Source: Armatimonadota bacterium (GTDB lineage Bacteria > Armatimonadota > Fimbriimonadia > Fimbriimonadales > Fimbriimonadaceae). Taken from it: a stretch of 64,000 nucleotides of DNA. The position numbers and the translations under genes are program-made. Shown here in pieces: positions 51,526-59,679 of the stretch; the first letter of the stretch is position 1; every line of letters begins with the position of its first letter. The DNA lies in assembly GCA_016789105.1 (NCBI GenBank), contig JAEURN010000006.1, positions 124,001 to 188,000 of the forward strand, read 5' to 3'. The notes beneath the pieces are model-generated. The model saw nothing but the letters and a program-made list of their open reading frames with translations. It had not been told where the DNA came from and ran no database searches.

Positions 51526-52625
51526 CCGGCAATTCCAAACGTGCCTTCCACGGAGGGGCCTCTTTTGGCGCAATCGGGGAGTCGTTGCAAACACTGGATC
51601 GTGCTAGCCACGTGATTTCCGCAGATGTGTTGGATGCCTGGTACGACCCGTCGCCCCAAGTTATCGAATCGATCCAGCGCTATCTCCCATTTCTTGTTAA
51701 AACAAGCCCGCCCACTCACGGCGAGGGTTTGAGGGAGGCCATTGCCCGCGAACGGTTCCTGCACGCCGAGAACATCTTGATCGGCCCGGGCACTTCCAGC
51801 CTGATGTTTTTGGCACTCCCACGATTGGTTGCACCGACCGACGAGGTGCTTGTCCTCGATCCAAGTTATGGTGAATACCAGCACATCGTCGAAAACGTCA
51901 TCGGGGCCAGGCTTGTGCGGTTCGAACTGCCGCTGGATTCGTTCCAGCCCGACATCGGAGAACTGATCGCCGCCTGTCGCAAGGTGAAGTTGGCGATCTT
52001 GGTCAACCCCAACAGCCCGACCGGGGTCGGGATCGGGCCCAGCCAGGTGCGCGAGATCCTGGAAGCTTGCCCTTCCACCAATTTCTGGATCGATGAGACC
52101 TACATCGACTATTTTTCCCTGGAAGCCGGGGCTCCGATGACGGCCGAGGGTTTGGTTTCCCAAAACGACAATGTCATCGTGTGCAAGTCGATGAGCAAGT
52201 TCTATGGGTTGAGCGGGTTGCGGGTCGGCTACTTGGCCGCCCCGCAGCATCTTGTCGACGGGTGGGAACGCTTTTCGCCTCCTTGGTCGGTTGGGTTGAT
52301 CGGGCAATTGGCCGCTGTTTTGGCCCTGCAAGATCACGACTATTACGCAGCGGTGGCGGCCGAAACCCGGATCTTGCGGCACGAACTCGCCACTGGCTTG
52401 TCGTCTTTGGGCTGGATTGTCACCCCTTCGGTGACAAACTTCCTGCTCGCCCGAGTCGAGGGCAGGAAGGCCGCCGAGATTGTGGCCAAACTGGCGGAAC
52501 AGGAGATTTTCATCCGGGATGCCAATAACCTTTCACCGCGGTTCGGGGGCCAGTGGCTCCGAACCGCGGTGAAGAAGAGGGAAGAGCAGGATCGGCTGCT
52601 CAATGCTTTGGCGACTATTCGCTGA
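51522..52625 (+). CDS. hisC: class I/II PLP aminotransferase, histidinol-phosphate aminotransferase-like
   Basis: A 367-residue PLP enzyme. HGGASFGAIGE near the N-terminus, ILVNPNSPTGVGI, the cofactor aspartate in WIDETYIDYF, the PLP Lys in CKSMSKFYGLSGLRVGYLA and the Arg-rich end (RFGGQWLRTAV). Closest in style to HisC and to the related threonine-phosphate decarboxylase CobD; HisC is favoured because histidine genes are dispersed here and no cobalamin genes are near. Starts GTG at 51522, overlapping trpA. Ends in an 11-base convergent overlap with the TlpA-like gene. Confidence 0.78.
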   Translation: MTGNSKRAFHGGASFGAIGESLQTLDRASHVISADVLDAWYDPSPQVIESIQRYLPFLVKTSPPTHGEGLREAIARERFLHAENILIGPGTSSLMFLALPRLVAPTDEVLVLDPSYGEYQHIVENVIGARLVRFELPLDSFQPDIGELIAACRKVKLAILVNPNSPTGVGIGPSQVREILEACPSTNFWIDETYIDYFSLEAGAPMTAEGLVSQNDNVIVCKSMSKFYGLSGLRVGYLAAPQHLVDGWERFSPPWSVGLIGQLAAVLALQDHDYYAAVAAETRILRHELATGLSSLGWIVTPSVTNFLLARVEGRKAAEIVAKLAEQEIFIRDANNLSPRFGGQWLRTAVKKREEQDRLLNALATIR

Positions 52626-53808
52626 TCGCTTTCTCGACTTCTTTCCGGAAGGCGGCGTAGCTTTCTTTGCTGTAACCCACGTGGACGCTCCGGACAAGGC
52701 CTTTGCGGTCGATCAGGACGCTGGTCGGGATGCCGCTGACGCCATAGGCCGTGAATGCTTCGCCGTTACCGGCATCGTAGATCACCGGCCAGTTGATCTT
52801 GAAGTCGTCGTTGAACCCTTTCATCCGGGCGAACTCGTCATCTTTGCTGAGTCCCTTTTCTTGGTTGTAGTAGCCGTAGTATTTGGTGACGCCGATGATC
52901 TCGAGTCCTTTCGGCTTGAGGGCGTCGTACATCTCCCGCATATCCGGGAAGGCGGCCTTGCACGGCGGGCACCAGTGGGCAAAAAAGTCGATGACCACGA
53001 CTTTGCCTTTCAGCGCCTCCAAACTGGTGTAGCTACCATAGCCGCGTTCGCTGGCGATTGCCGGCGGGGCGTTGCCAACCAAGCCCATCCGCGTTTTGGT
53101 GAACGTGAGCGCGCGTTTATTGGCATCGGGGATCCGTGTATCGGCAAGGCCTGCGTCCAATGCGGCCATGCCTTCGTCTTTCCGACCGGCATCAATCAAG
53201 ATCTCGGATTTCGTGCCGTAATAGCTTGCCAAGATGCTGGCCACGATTTTGGAATCGTTGTCGTTGGTGGCGGCAGGCATTTTTGCCAAAACGCCGTCCA
53301 GCAGCTTCACCGCTTCGTCGGCACCCTGCTTCTCCGCGATTGCCGGGGCAAACACGTTGGCCGCGTAGCTCATCATCATGTTGGCTTGGCTGACGTTGGT
53401 CGGCTTCATCATGCTGACCGTCATGGCACCATCCTCCATTTTGCCCAGCCGGTAATAGCTTTGCATGCAGTAGGATTCCGCATTGAACATCCCGTTTTCA
53501 TCGGGATTCGATGTCATGTAGCGGTCGCAGAGGGCCTTGATGTCCTCATATTTTTCGGCCATGAAGAACAGCTGCATCCAAGCCATTCCTTCTTCGGGTT
53601 TGATTTCGCCCGGTTTGACCCCGTCGGTTGCGGCGGTTGCCTTATCTTTGACACCCTTGTTGAGGGCTGCGGCATCCAGGGTCTTGCCCGATGACCGGGC
53701 TTGGTTGATTTGATCGGTGCGCCACTGGTTGATTTCCTGCAAGGCGGCGTTCGGGTCGCCGGCACCCGGGAACATCAACAAGGCGGCTAGGCAGAGTTGG
53801 CTGACCAT
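52615..53808 (-). CDS. TlpA-like exported thioredoxin with helical N-terminal domain
   Basis: About 397 residues. Signal peptide MVSQLCLAALLMFPGAG, then a helical TPR-like region (residues about 20-230), then a TlpA/ResA-type thioredoxin domain: VVVIDFFAHWCPPCKAAFPD, with the cis-Pro loop SGIPTSVLIDRKG. The active site CPPC is shared with reductive periplasmic thioredoxins such as ResA. The ATG at 53808 gives the cleaner signal peptide; another in-frame ATG lies five codons upstream, beside the rpsD-side hairpin. Redox partner unknown. Confidence 0.85.
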   Translation of the reverse strand: MVSQLCLAALLMFPGAGDPNAALQEINQWRTDQINQARSSGKTLDAAALNKGVKDKATAATDGVKPGEIKPEEGMAWMQLFFMAEKYEDIKALCDRYMTSNPDENGMFNAESYCMQSYYRLGKMEDGAMTVSMMKPTNVSQANMMMSYAANVFAPAIAEKQGADEAVKLLDGVLAKMPAATNDNDSKIVASILASYYGTKSEILIDAGRKDEGMAALDAGLADTRIPDANKRALTFTKTRMGLVGNAPPAIASERGYGSYTSLEALKGKVVVIDFFAHWCPPCKAAFPDMREMYDALKPKGLEIIGVTKYYGYYNQEKGLSKDDEFARMKGFNDDFKINWPVIYDAGNGEAFTAYGVSGIPTSVLIDRKGLVRSVHVGYSKESYAAFRKEVEKAISE

Positions 53809-53823
53809 ATATGAATAATACAT

Positions 53824-53853
53824 GGTTGCCGGCCACAAAGTGCACCGGCAACC
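53824..53853 (-). terminator. hairpin between rpsD and the TlpA-like gene
   Basis: Nine-base inverted repeat GGTTGCCGG / CCGGCAACC with a 12-base loop, 25 bases beyond the rpsD stop. On the transcribed strand it is followed by an A/T-rich stretch (ATGTATTATT), so it may terminate rpsD transcription. The same stretch contains a -10-like TATTAT for the next gene. Confidence 0.5.
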
Positions 53854-53878
53854 ATTCAAGTGGATTTCCAAGCCGATC

Positions 53879-54487
53879 TTAGCGGGCGTAGAATTCGACG
53901 ACTTGCTGTTCTTTGAAGAACTCGGGGAAGTCTTCCCGCTCGGGCAAGGCAATGATCTTGCCGCTCATGCCTTGGATGTCCGGCTCGATATAGACCGGGA
54001 CAGGAGCCCCTTCATAATGGTTTTTTCGGGCGATATTCTTGCTGGCTTCGCGGTCGCGGACAGCGATGACATCGCCGACGCGGCACGTGTAGCTGGGGAT
54101 GTCAACCAGTTTGCCGTTGACTGTCACATGCTGGTGGGTGACAAACTGGCGCGCTTGGAAGATCGTCCGGGCATAACCCATGCGGTAAACCTGGGTTTGC
54201 AGGCGCATTTCCAACAACCGCAAGAAGTTCAAACCGTTGTTGCCATGCATCTTGCGGGCTTTTTCAAACGTTTTGCGGAATTGCTTTTCCAGCATCCCGT
54301 AATAGCGGCGAATGACCTGTTTGGCTAAGAGTTGCTCGCCATATTCGGACATGCGGCCGTCGCGCATGTTGGGCCCGTGCTGGCCGGGGGGGTAGGGTCG
54401 TTTGGTGCTCGGGCATTTGGCCTGGCCCCAGATGTTGAAGCCGACTTTGCGGCAGATGTCTTTCTTTCGTCCTCGATAGGTCGCCAT
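53879..54487 (-). CDS. rpsD: 30S ribosomal protein S4
   Basis: Primary 16S rRNA-binding protein of the small subunit, 202 residues. [20 protein letters not shown] opens it. [29 protein letters not shown] is the S4 N-terminal domain, and the S4 RNA-binding domain follows ([21 protein letters not shown]). Only Cys12 and Cys25 remain of the four Cys of zinc-binding S4 forms, so zinc is probably not bound. It stands alone, not in the alpha operon with rpsK/rpoA. Autoregulation through its leader is possible; 54488-54704 contains no other gene. Confidence 0.95.
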   Translation of the reverse strand: MATYRGRKKDICRKVGFNIWGQAKCPSTKRPYPPGQHGPNMRDGRMSEYGEQLLAKQVIRRYYGMLEKQFRKTFEKARKMHGNNGLNFLRLLEMRLQTQVYRMGYARTIFQARQFVTHQHVTVNGKLVDIPSYTCRVGDVIAVRDREASKNIARKNHYEGAPVPVYIEPDIQGMSGKIIALPEREDFPEFFKEQQVVEFYAR

Positions 54488-54704
54488 GCTTGTTTCCTAA
54501 GCCTTTTCCAGTTGGTTTCATCCTCAGCCGGGCGGCTGGGACGGGCGTGAACGCCTATGATGGCCGATAAGCGCTCAACCGCGTTGGGACCAAACCCTCC
54601 GGACCAATACACCAACAAATTAGCGATCTTGTGCGGAATTGCGCAAGTCTCATCAATCGATATTGAATAGGTCGCCCAATGATTGTAGTAGCAAGGAATC
54701 TGAA

Positions 54705-55295
54705 ATGTTGAGGGCGATGCTGAACGAATCGTTGGTGGTTGTGAGGGCGACCGACAACGCGGAGTACAGGGGGACTGTCCGGGAGGCAGAATTCCCGCTG
54801 ATGGTTTTGGTGCTGGATGCCCCATCCGATCTGAAGGCGGGTGAAGAAGTTGCTTGCGAAGTATTGATGAAGGGCAACTTGGTCGAAGTTGAGGCCACAG
54901 TCGTCTTTGCTGAAGGACTTTATTGCGGTTTGTGTTTGAAAGCCGAACATTTCGCCTCGGGGGAAGAGAGGGCCCCCCGGGCGGTCGCACCCGGGACAAC
55001 GATCACCGTCGAATCTCAAGGCGAGTCGGCAGTGGGTTCTGTCTGTGACGTCTCCGAATCGGGATTGAGGATCCGGATCCTCGGTTCCTATGGCCAGGGC
55101 CAGGTCTTGCACCTGCACATCAACTCTGACATTGGGCCGATCACCTTCACTGGCATCGTTGCCCGGGTCATCCGCGAATTGGAAAACGATGCGTCTGACA
55201 TCGGCATCAAGATCGATGACATGGGAAAGCTCGAAAGGGCCCGTTACCAACACTTTGTCGAAAGCCTCATCCACCGGACAAAAAAAGCTTCCTGA
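54705..55295 (+). CDS. PilZ-domain-like protein
   Basis: A 196-residue soluble protein with an N-terminal beta domain (residues about 5-85, YcgR-N-like: EYRGTVREAEFPLMVLVLDA) and a C-terminal PilZ-like barrel (about 95-190: VGSVCDVSESGLRIRILGSY, then FTGIVARVIRELENDASDIG and GIKIDDMG). The RxxxR motif that binds cyclic-di-GMP is not convincing (EERAPRAV precedes the barrel). AAGGA lies eight bases before the ATG at 54705. Such proteins regulate motility or exopolysaccharide when they bind cyclic-di-GMP (family knowledge). Confidence 0.68.
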   Translation: MLRAMLNESLVVVRATDNAEYRGTVREAEFPLMVLVLDAPSDLKAGEEVACEVLMKGNLVEVEATVVFAEGLYCGLCLKAEHFASGEERAPRAVAPGTTITVESQGESAVGSVCDVSESGLRIRILGSYGQGQVLHLHINSDIGPITFTGIVARVIRELENDASDIGIKIDDMGKLERARYQHFVESLIHRTKKAS

Positions 55296-55309
55296 CCCTC
55301 CGACTGCCC

Positions 55310-55340
55310 GGGCCGGTCAATACCGGCCCAATTACTTTTG
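55310..55340 (+). terminator. rho-independent terminator after the PilZ gene
   Basis: Eight-base GC stem (GGGCCGGT / ACCGGCCC, loop CAAT) followed by AATTACTTTTGTT. It lies just after the PilZ gene stop and before the convergent membrane-protein gene. Confidence 0.7.
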
Positions 55341-55352
55341 TTGCGTCATCTT

Positions 55353-55610
55353 TCAGCCACGCATGATCGATGTGACTGCAATCACGATGACTGCGACAAA
55401 CCCCAACCGGACAAGCCGGAGTTGGTTGAAAACCTGATTCCGTTCTTTGCCCCGGCTGGAAAAAAAAGCCAAAAACGCGCCCGGAAAGTAAATCGCCGAG
55501 CCGACAAACACCGGCCAAGGGAACACTCCGACTGGCACAACCGCCGGAACAAGGCTGAGCACTGAGACCGCAAGTCCGGCAATGCAAATCCCCATGCCGG
55601 TTTTGACCAT
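55353..55610 (-). CDS. small membrane protein of unknown function
   Basis: 85 residues with three hydrophobic segments (MGICIAGLAVSVLSLVPAVV, then FVGSAIYFPGAFLAFF, then LGFVAVIVIAVTSIM) separated by a basic loop (SSRGKERNQVFNQLRLVR). The ATG at 55610 has GGCAAGG at good distance; an ATG ten codons earlier is possible. Divergent from rsmG, convergent with the PilZ gene. No family recognised. Confidence 0.6.
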   Translation of the reverse strand: MVKTGMGICIAGLAVSVLSLVPAVVPVGVFPWPVFVGSAIYFPGAFLAFFSSRGKERNQVFNQLRLVRLGFVAVIVIAVTSIMRG

Positions 55611-55681
55611 GCTAACCTTGCCCCTTTCTGACGATGGCATGGGGATATTCTGAGGGAGGGGTAGCCTGACCAGCGGGCATT

Positions 55682-56365
55682 ATGAACCTTGAACCAGTTT
55701 GGGAAGAGTGTCGGCGGCAGGGGATTGAACGCGATGGATCCCAAAAAAGTGCCCTTTCCGCTTTCCTTGATGCGCTCTACCGAGAAAACGCCCACACCAA
55801 CCTGACGCGCGTATCTCCAGAAGAAGCCCCGGTGCGCCACATCGTCGATTCGCTGCTGGTTTTGCCGTACCTCCCCCAACGGGGCCGGGTGCTGGACGTT
55901 GGCAGCGGGCCCGGGCTCCCCGGTTGGGTGATCGCTTGGGCTAACCCCGGACTGATCGTTGAGGCTCTCGATGCCACGGTCAAAATGCAGCGGTTCATCG
56001 CCACCCAACCCCTCCCCAACTTGAGGCAACGCATCCAAAGGGCCGAGGAAGATGTCGAATACGAGATGTTCGATGCGGCAACTGGGCGCGCATTTGCCCC
56101 ATTTGGGATTCAGGCCGAGGTCACGGCACCCTGGCTCAGGGTAGGCGGACGCTTCATCCCCTTCCGCACCCAGGCCGAGCGCCAAGAAATCGAAACGGCC
56201 AACGCCGGGATGCTGGGATTGAAGCTCATGGATATCCACGAAGTCCCTTTGCCAATGGATATGGGCATAAGGTTGTTCCCAGTCTTCGAGAAAACGCGGT
56301 CGACCCCGCCAGAATTCCCTCGGACATGGGCGAGGATCAAGGCGAAGCCGCTTTTTTCCCGGTGA
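55682..56365 (+). CDS. rsmG: 16S rRNA (guanine-N7) methyltransferase RsmG
   Basis: SAM-dependent methyltransferase acting on 16S rRNA G527. 227 residues. N-terminal helices ALSAFLDALYRENAHTNLTR, then HIVDSLLVLPYLPQRGRVLD, the SAM loop VGSGPGLPGW (usually GSGAGFPG), and the ARIKAKP... end. The AxAPL/ERS-type motifs are weak, giving a slightly divergent family member. Usually near gidA/parAB; here it stands alone, overlapping the convergent lipoprotein gene by 29 bases. Confidence 0.88.
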   Translation: MNLEPVWEECRRQGIERDGSQKSALSAFLDALYRENAHTNLTRVSPEEAPVRHIVDSLLVLPYLPQRGRVLDVGSGPGLPGWVIAWANPGLIVEALDATVKMQRFIATQPLPNLRQRIQRAEEDVEYEMFDAATGRAFAPFGIQAEVTAPWLRVGGRFIPFRTQAERQEIETANAGMLGLKLMDIHEVPLPMDMGIRLFPVFEKTRSTPPEFPRTWARIKAKPLFSR

Positions 56366-56984
56366 CTTCCTGATAGAACGTGCGGGCGGGTTCATATTCC
56401 GCATCGGCCAAAAGGGCTTTGAGTGCCTCTTCCTTTGCCCCCGCCGCATCTCCCCGCGATTGGAGGATCCGCCCCAGCATGACGTGCGCTTGGGAAGACG
56501 TGTCTTCAATCAATATGGCTGTCCTCAATGCTCGTTCAGCAGCGGCCGAATCGTTGTTGCGCAGGTGCAGATCTGCCATTTCGACGTACAGGTCGCTGCG
56601 GATGGTCCGTTCGATCGGGGTGTCGTTGGGTTTGGTTTTGGCGATGCCATCCAAATAGGAGTCCATCGCCTGCTGGGGCTCATCCAACGCCAAATGGATC
56701 TTTCCAGCCATGGCGTAGGAGTTGATCGTGATTGGGTCGTAGGCCGTGATCTTTTTAAGGACCGGCAACGCCTTGCGGAGGTTTTCCTTGTCTTGCTCAG
56801 AAAGGGCTTCCTTCGCCAAAAACTTACGCAGGGGCTCTTTGGTCAGAGTTTCCAACTCGCGGTTGGCTTCTTCCGCTTGCTGGGGCGTGTAGATGACATT
56901 CGGATCCATCCCCGTGCATCCCCCGGCCAGCAGCACGGCGAATAAGCTAATTCGCCACGATGTTGACCAATTTGCCTGGGACAA
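56337..56984 (-). CDS. TPR-like lipoprotein
   Basis: A 215-residue predicted lipoprotein. Signal WRISLFAVLLAGGC with lipobox LAGGC, then helical TPR-type repeats: LPVLKKITAYDPITINSYAM, then AGKIHLALDEPQQAMDSYLD, VEMADLHLRNNDSAAAERAL and HVMLGRILQSRGDAAGAKEE. The only usable start in this frame is TTG at 56984, inside the end of leuS (38-base overlap), so translation is probably coupled to leuS. Role unknown; TPR lipoproteins often scaffold envelope complexes. Confidence 0.75.
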   Translation of the reverse strand: MSQANWSTSWRISLFAVLLAGGCTGMDPNVIYTPQQAEEANRELETLTKEPLRKFLAKEALSEQDKENLRKALPVLKKITAYDPITINSYAMAGKIHLALDEPQQAMDSYLDGIAKTKPNDTPIERTIRSDLYVEMADLHLRNNDSAAAERALRTAILIEDTSSQAHVMLGRILQSRGDAAGAKEEALKALLADAEYEPARTFYQEVTGKKAASP

Positions 56985-59643
56985 CGATCACCTTCCTGAT
57001 GGTTTTTCCGTCGATGAACGCGGCGACTTTGCCGCTTGCCCGGGCCGCCGATTCGAGGTCGGCATTGCTGGCCCCGGCCGGTAGGGTCAAGGTGTCCCGC
57101 AACTTGCCGTTGACCTGGATGGCCACCGTGACCTCGTCTTCCGCTGCCAATTCCGGGTCGGCCTCGGGCCAATCCAGCCCATAGGTGAAGCCGGATTGGC
57201 CCAGCCCGTTCCAAAGCTCGTCGGCCGAGTGCGGGGCGGCCGGGGCCAGAACGGTAATGAAGAACTCCACCGCTTCGCTCATGGCAAGCCGTTCCGATTC
57301 CGTAGGCGATTCGATACCCTTCACCAGGTCGGTGAGCGTGTTGAGGGTCGTCATCATGGCCGCAACATAGGTGTTGAAAGCAAAGCGGTCGATGTCCCCG
57401 GTGGCCTTGGCGACCAGTTGGTGCGTGGCACGGCGGATCTCTCGCGACCGGCCGTCGGCTTGCGTGACTCCGATGACCGTCCGCCAATCGGGGTGCCAAT
57501 AGGGCTGGAGGTCGCTGACCAGCCGGAAAACTCGGCTGAGGAAACGGGACGCCCCCTGCATCCCCTCGTTGCTCCAGTTGACACTCTGTTCAAAGGGCGC
57601 AACAAAAAGTTCATAGATCCGCAAGGCATCGGCGCCATATTGGTCGACCGCTTCTTCCGGTGTGACGACGTTCCCCTTGGATTTGGACATCCTCACCCAC
57701 CGCCACATCAGCTCCTCTTCAGGGAGTGATGCCGCTTCTTCGAAACTGACCAGGATCCCTTCTTCGCCGACTCCCAGGATTTCGCCTTCCCGCGGGTGGC
57801 GGTAGGGCGTGTAACCCAAAACCTGGCCTTGGTTCATCAGCCGCTGGAACGGCTCCTTCACTGAAACAAGGCCAGCGTCATAGAGCACCTTCGTCCAAAA
57901 CCGCGCGTAGAGCAAGTGCATGACGGCATGTTCGGCACCGCCGACATAGCAGTCAACAGGCATCCAGTAATCGACCTGCTCCCTATCCCACGGTTTCTCA
58001 TCATTCCAGGGGTCGCAAAACCGGAGGAAGTACCAGCTGGAACAGGCAAACCCGCCGAGCGTGTCGGTTTCGCGCCGCCCAAGGGAACCATCGCGGGTTG
58101 TTGTGTTCACAAAGTCGGGGATCCGGCTCAAGGGGCTCGACCCGTCGTCGCTGGGCTCGTAGTTGTCAACTTCAGGCAGTTCGACCGGCAAGAGGTCGTC
58201 GATGACCGTTTCGATGTTGCCGTCGCGGTCGTAGACGACCGGGATCGGGCAACCCCAATATCGTTGGCGGGAGATCAGCCAATCCCGCAGTTTGTAGTTG
58301 ACTTTCCGTTCGCCGATCCCAAGGGCCTCGATCCATTCGCCCATTGCGGCCGCACCCTCGGAATACGACATCCCGGAATATTCGCCGCTGTTGACCAAGA
58401 TGCCATCTTTGGTGCTGAAAACTGTTTTGAATCGCTTGGGGTCGGCAAGGTATTCGGCTTCTGTTGCTTCGTATTGGGCAAGGTAAGCGGCATCCGGCTT
58501 GAAAACCGGGACGACATCCAACCCGAACCGCACGGCAAAATCAAAATCGCGCTGGTCGTGCGCGGGCACGGCCATGATCGCACCTGTCCCATAACCCATC
58601 ATCACGTAATCGGCAATAAAAATCGGAACTGGTTTGCCGGTGGCGGGGTTGATGGCGAACGCCCCGGTCTCCACCCCGGTTTTTTCGCGGCTGTCGGCCT
58701 GTCGGTCGATGTCGCTGAGGGCTTTGGCCGATGCTTGGTAAGCCTCAATCGCCAGAACTCGGTCTTCCGACACCCGCTTCTTGATGGTCTCAACCAGGGG
58801 GTGTTCTGGCGCCAAAACGCAGAATGTCATCCCGAAAATCGTGTCGATCCGGGTGGTGAAGACCCGGAACGTGGCGGGCTTGGTTTTGACGACCAAGTCA
58901 TCGGGGTGCGCTTCCGGCTCTGTGCCGCCGAACTGCACCTTCATTTCGAACTCGACCCCTTCCGACCGACCGATCCAGTTCCGTTGCTGATTCTTGATCC
59001 CTTCCGGCCAATCGAGCCCGTCCAGGTCGTCGATCAGCCTTTGGGCATAATCGGTGATCTTAAAGAACCATTGAGGGATGGCCCGGCGTTCGACCGGTGT
59101 CCCGCACCGCTCGCAAAGGCCGCCGACAACCTCTTCGTTGGCAAGGGCGGTCTTATCCTTGGGGCACCAGTTGACTTCGGCGTTGGATCGGTAGGCCAAT
59201 CCCCGGTCGAACAAGAGTTTGAAAATCCATTGTGTCCATCTGTAATATCCGGGGTCGCTGGATTTGAACCCCCTCGACCAGTCATAGCCGATGCCGATCA
59301 GTTCCATCTGCTGCCGGTAGCGGGCCGCGTATTGGTCGATCATCGGAGCGGGGTGGATCTGCCGTTTGATCGCCTCGTTTTCTGCGGGGAGGCCGAACGC
59401 GTCGAAACCCATGGGGTGCAAGACATTGAAGCCTTGCATGTACTTCATCCGGCAAATCACATCGGTGGGGATGTAATTCCGGCAGTGGCCGACACTGAGC
59501 CCCGCCCCGCTCGGATAAGGGAAAAAGTCCAGGCCGTAGAACTTTTCGCGCCCTTCTTCTTGCCGCGTCCGGAACAAGCCAGTCTCAAGCCACCTCTGCC
59601 GCCAGGCGGCTTCGAATTCTTGGGGCTCGTATCGGTCGCGCAT
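56947..59643 (-). CDS. leuS: leucyl-tRNA synthetase
   Basis: Class I synthetase, 898 residues, full length. HIGH-type signature in FFPYPSGAGLSVGHCRNYIP, the zinc-finger-like CERCGTP, the CP1 editing domain (VFTTRIDTIFGMTFCVLAPE, then TGAIMAVPAHDQRDFDFA with the discriminating residues), KMSKS loop VRMSKSKGNVVTPEE and anticodon-binding helices. The C-terminal domain ends KVIVVPGKLVNIVAN, as usual for bacterial LeuRS. A lipoprotein gene starts within its 3' end. Confidence 0.96.
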   Translation of the reverse strand: MRDRYEPQEFEAAWRQRWLETGLFRTRQEEGREKFYGLDFFPYPSGAGLSVGHCRNYIPTDVICRMKYMQGFNVLHPMGFDAFGLPAENEAIKRQIHPAPMIDQYAARYRQQMELIGIGYDWSRGFKSSDPGYYRWTQWIFKLLFDRGLAYRSNAEVNWCPKDKTALANEEVVGGLCERCGTPVERRAIPQWFFKITDYAQRLIDDLDGLDWPEGIKNQQRNWIGRSEGVEFEMKVQFGGTEPEAHPDDLVVKTKPATFRVFTTRIDTIFGMTFCVLAPEHPLVETIKKRVSEDRVLAIEAYQASAKALSDIDRQADSREKTGVETGAFAINPATGKPVPIFIADYVMMGYGTGAIMAVPAHDQRDFDFAVRFGLDVVPVFKPDAAYLAQYEATEAEYLADPKRFKTVFSTKDGILVNSGEYSGMSYSEGAAAMGEWIEALGIGERKVNYKLRDWLISRQRYWGCPIPVVYDRDGNIETVIDDLLPVELPEVDNYEPSDDGSSPLSRIPDFVNTTTRDGSLGRRETDTLGGFACSSWYFLRFCDPWNDEKPWDREQVDYWMPVDCYVGGAEHAVMHLLYARFWTKVLYDAGLVSVKEPFQRLMNQGQVLGYTPYRHPREGEILGVGEEGILVSFEEAASLPEEELMWRWVRMSKSKGNVVTPEEAVDQYGADALRIYELFVAPFEQSVNWSNEGMQGASRFLSRVFRLVSDLQPYWHPDWRTVIGVTQADGRSREIRRATHQLVAKATGDIDRFAFNTYVAAMMTTLNTLTDLVKGIESPTESERLAMSEAVEFFITVLAPAAPHSADELWNGLGQSGFTYGLDWPEADPELAAEDEVTVAIQVNGKLRDTLTLPAGASNADLESAARASGKVAAFIDGKTIRKVIVVPGKLVNIVAN

Positions 59644-59679
59644 CGGCCTATTTTAGCCAAACCGGTGCGCGGGGCCGGG

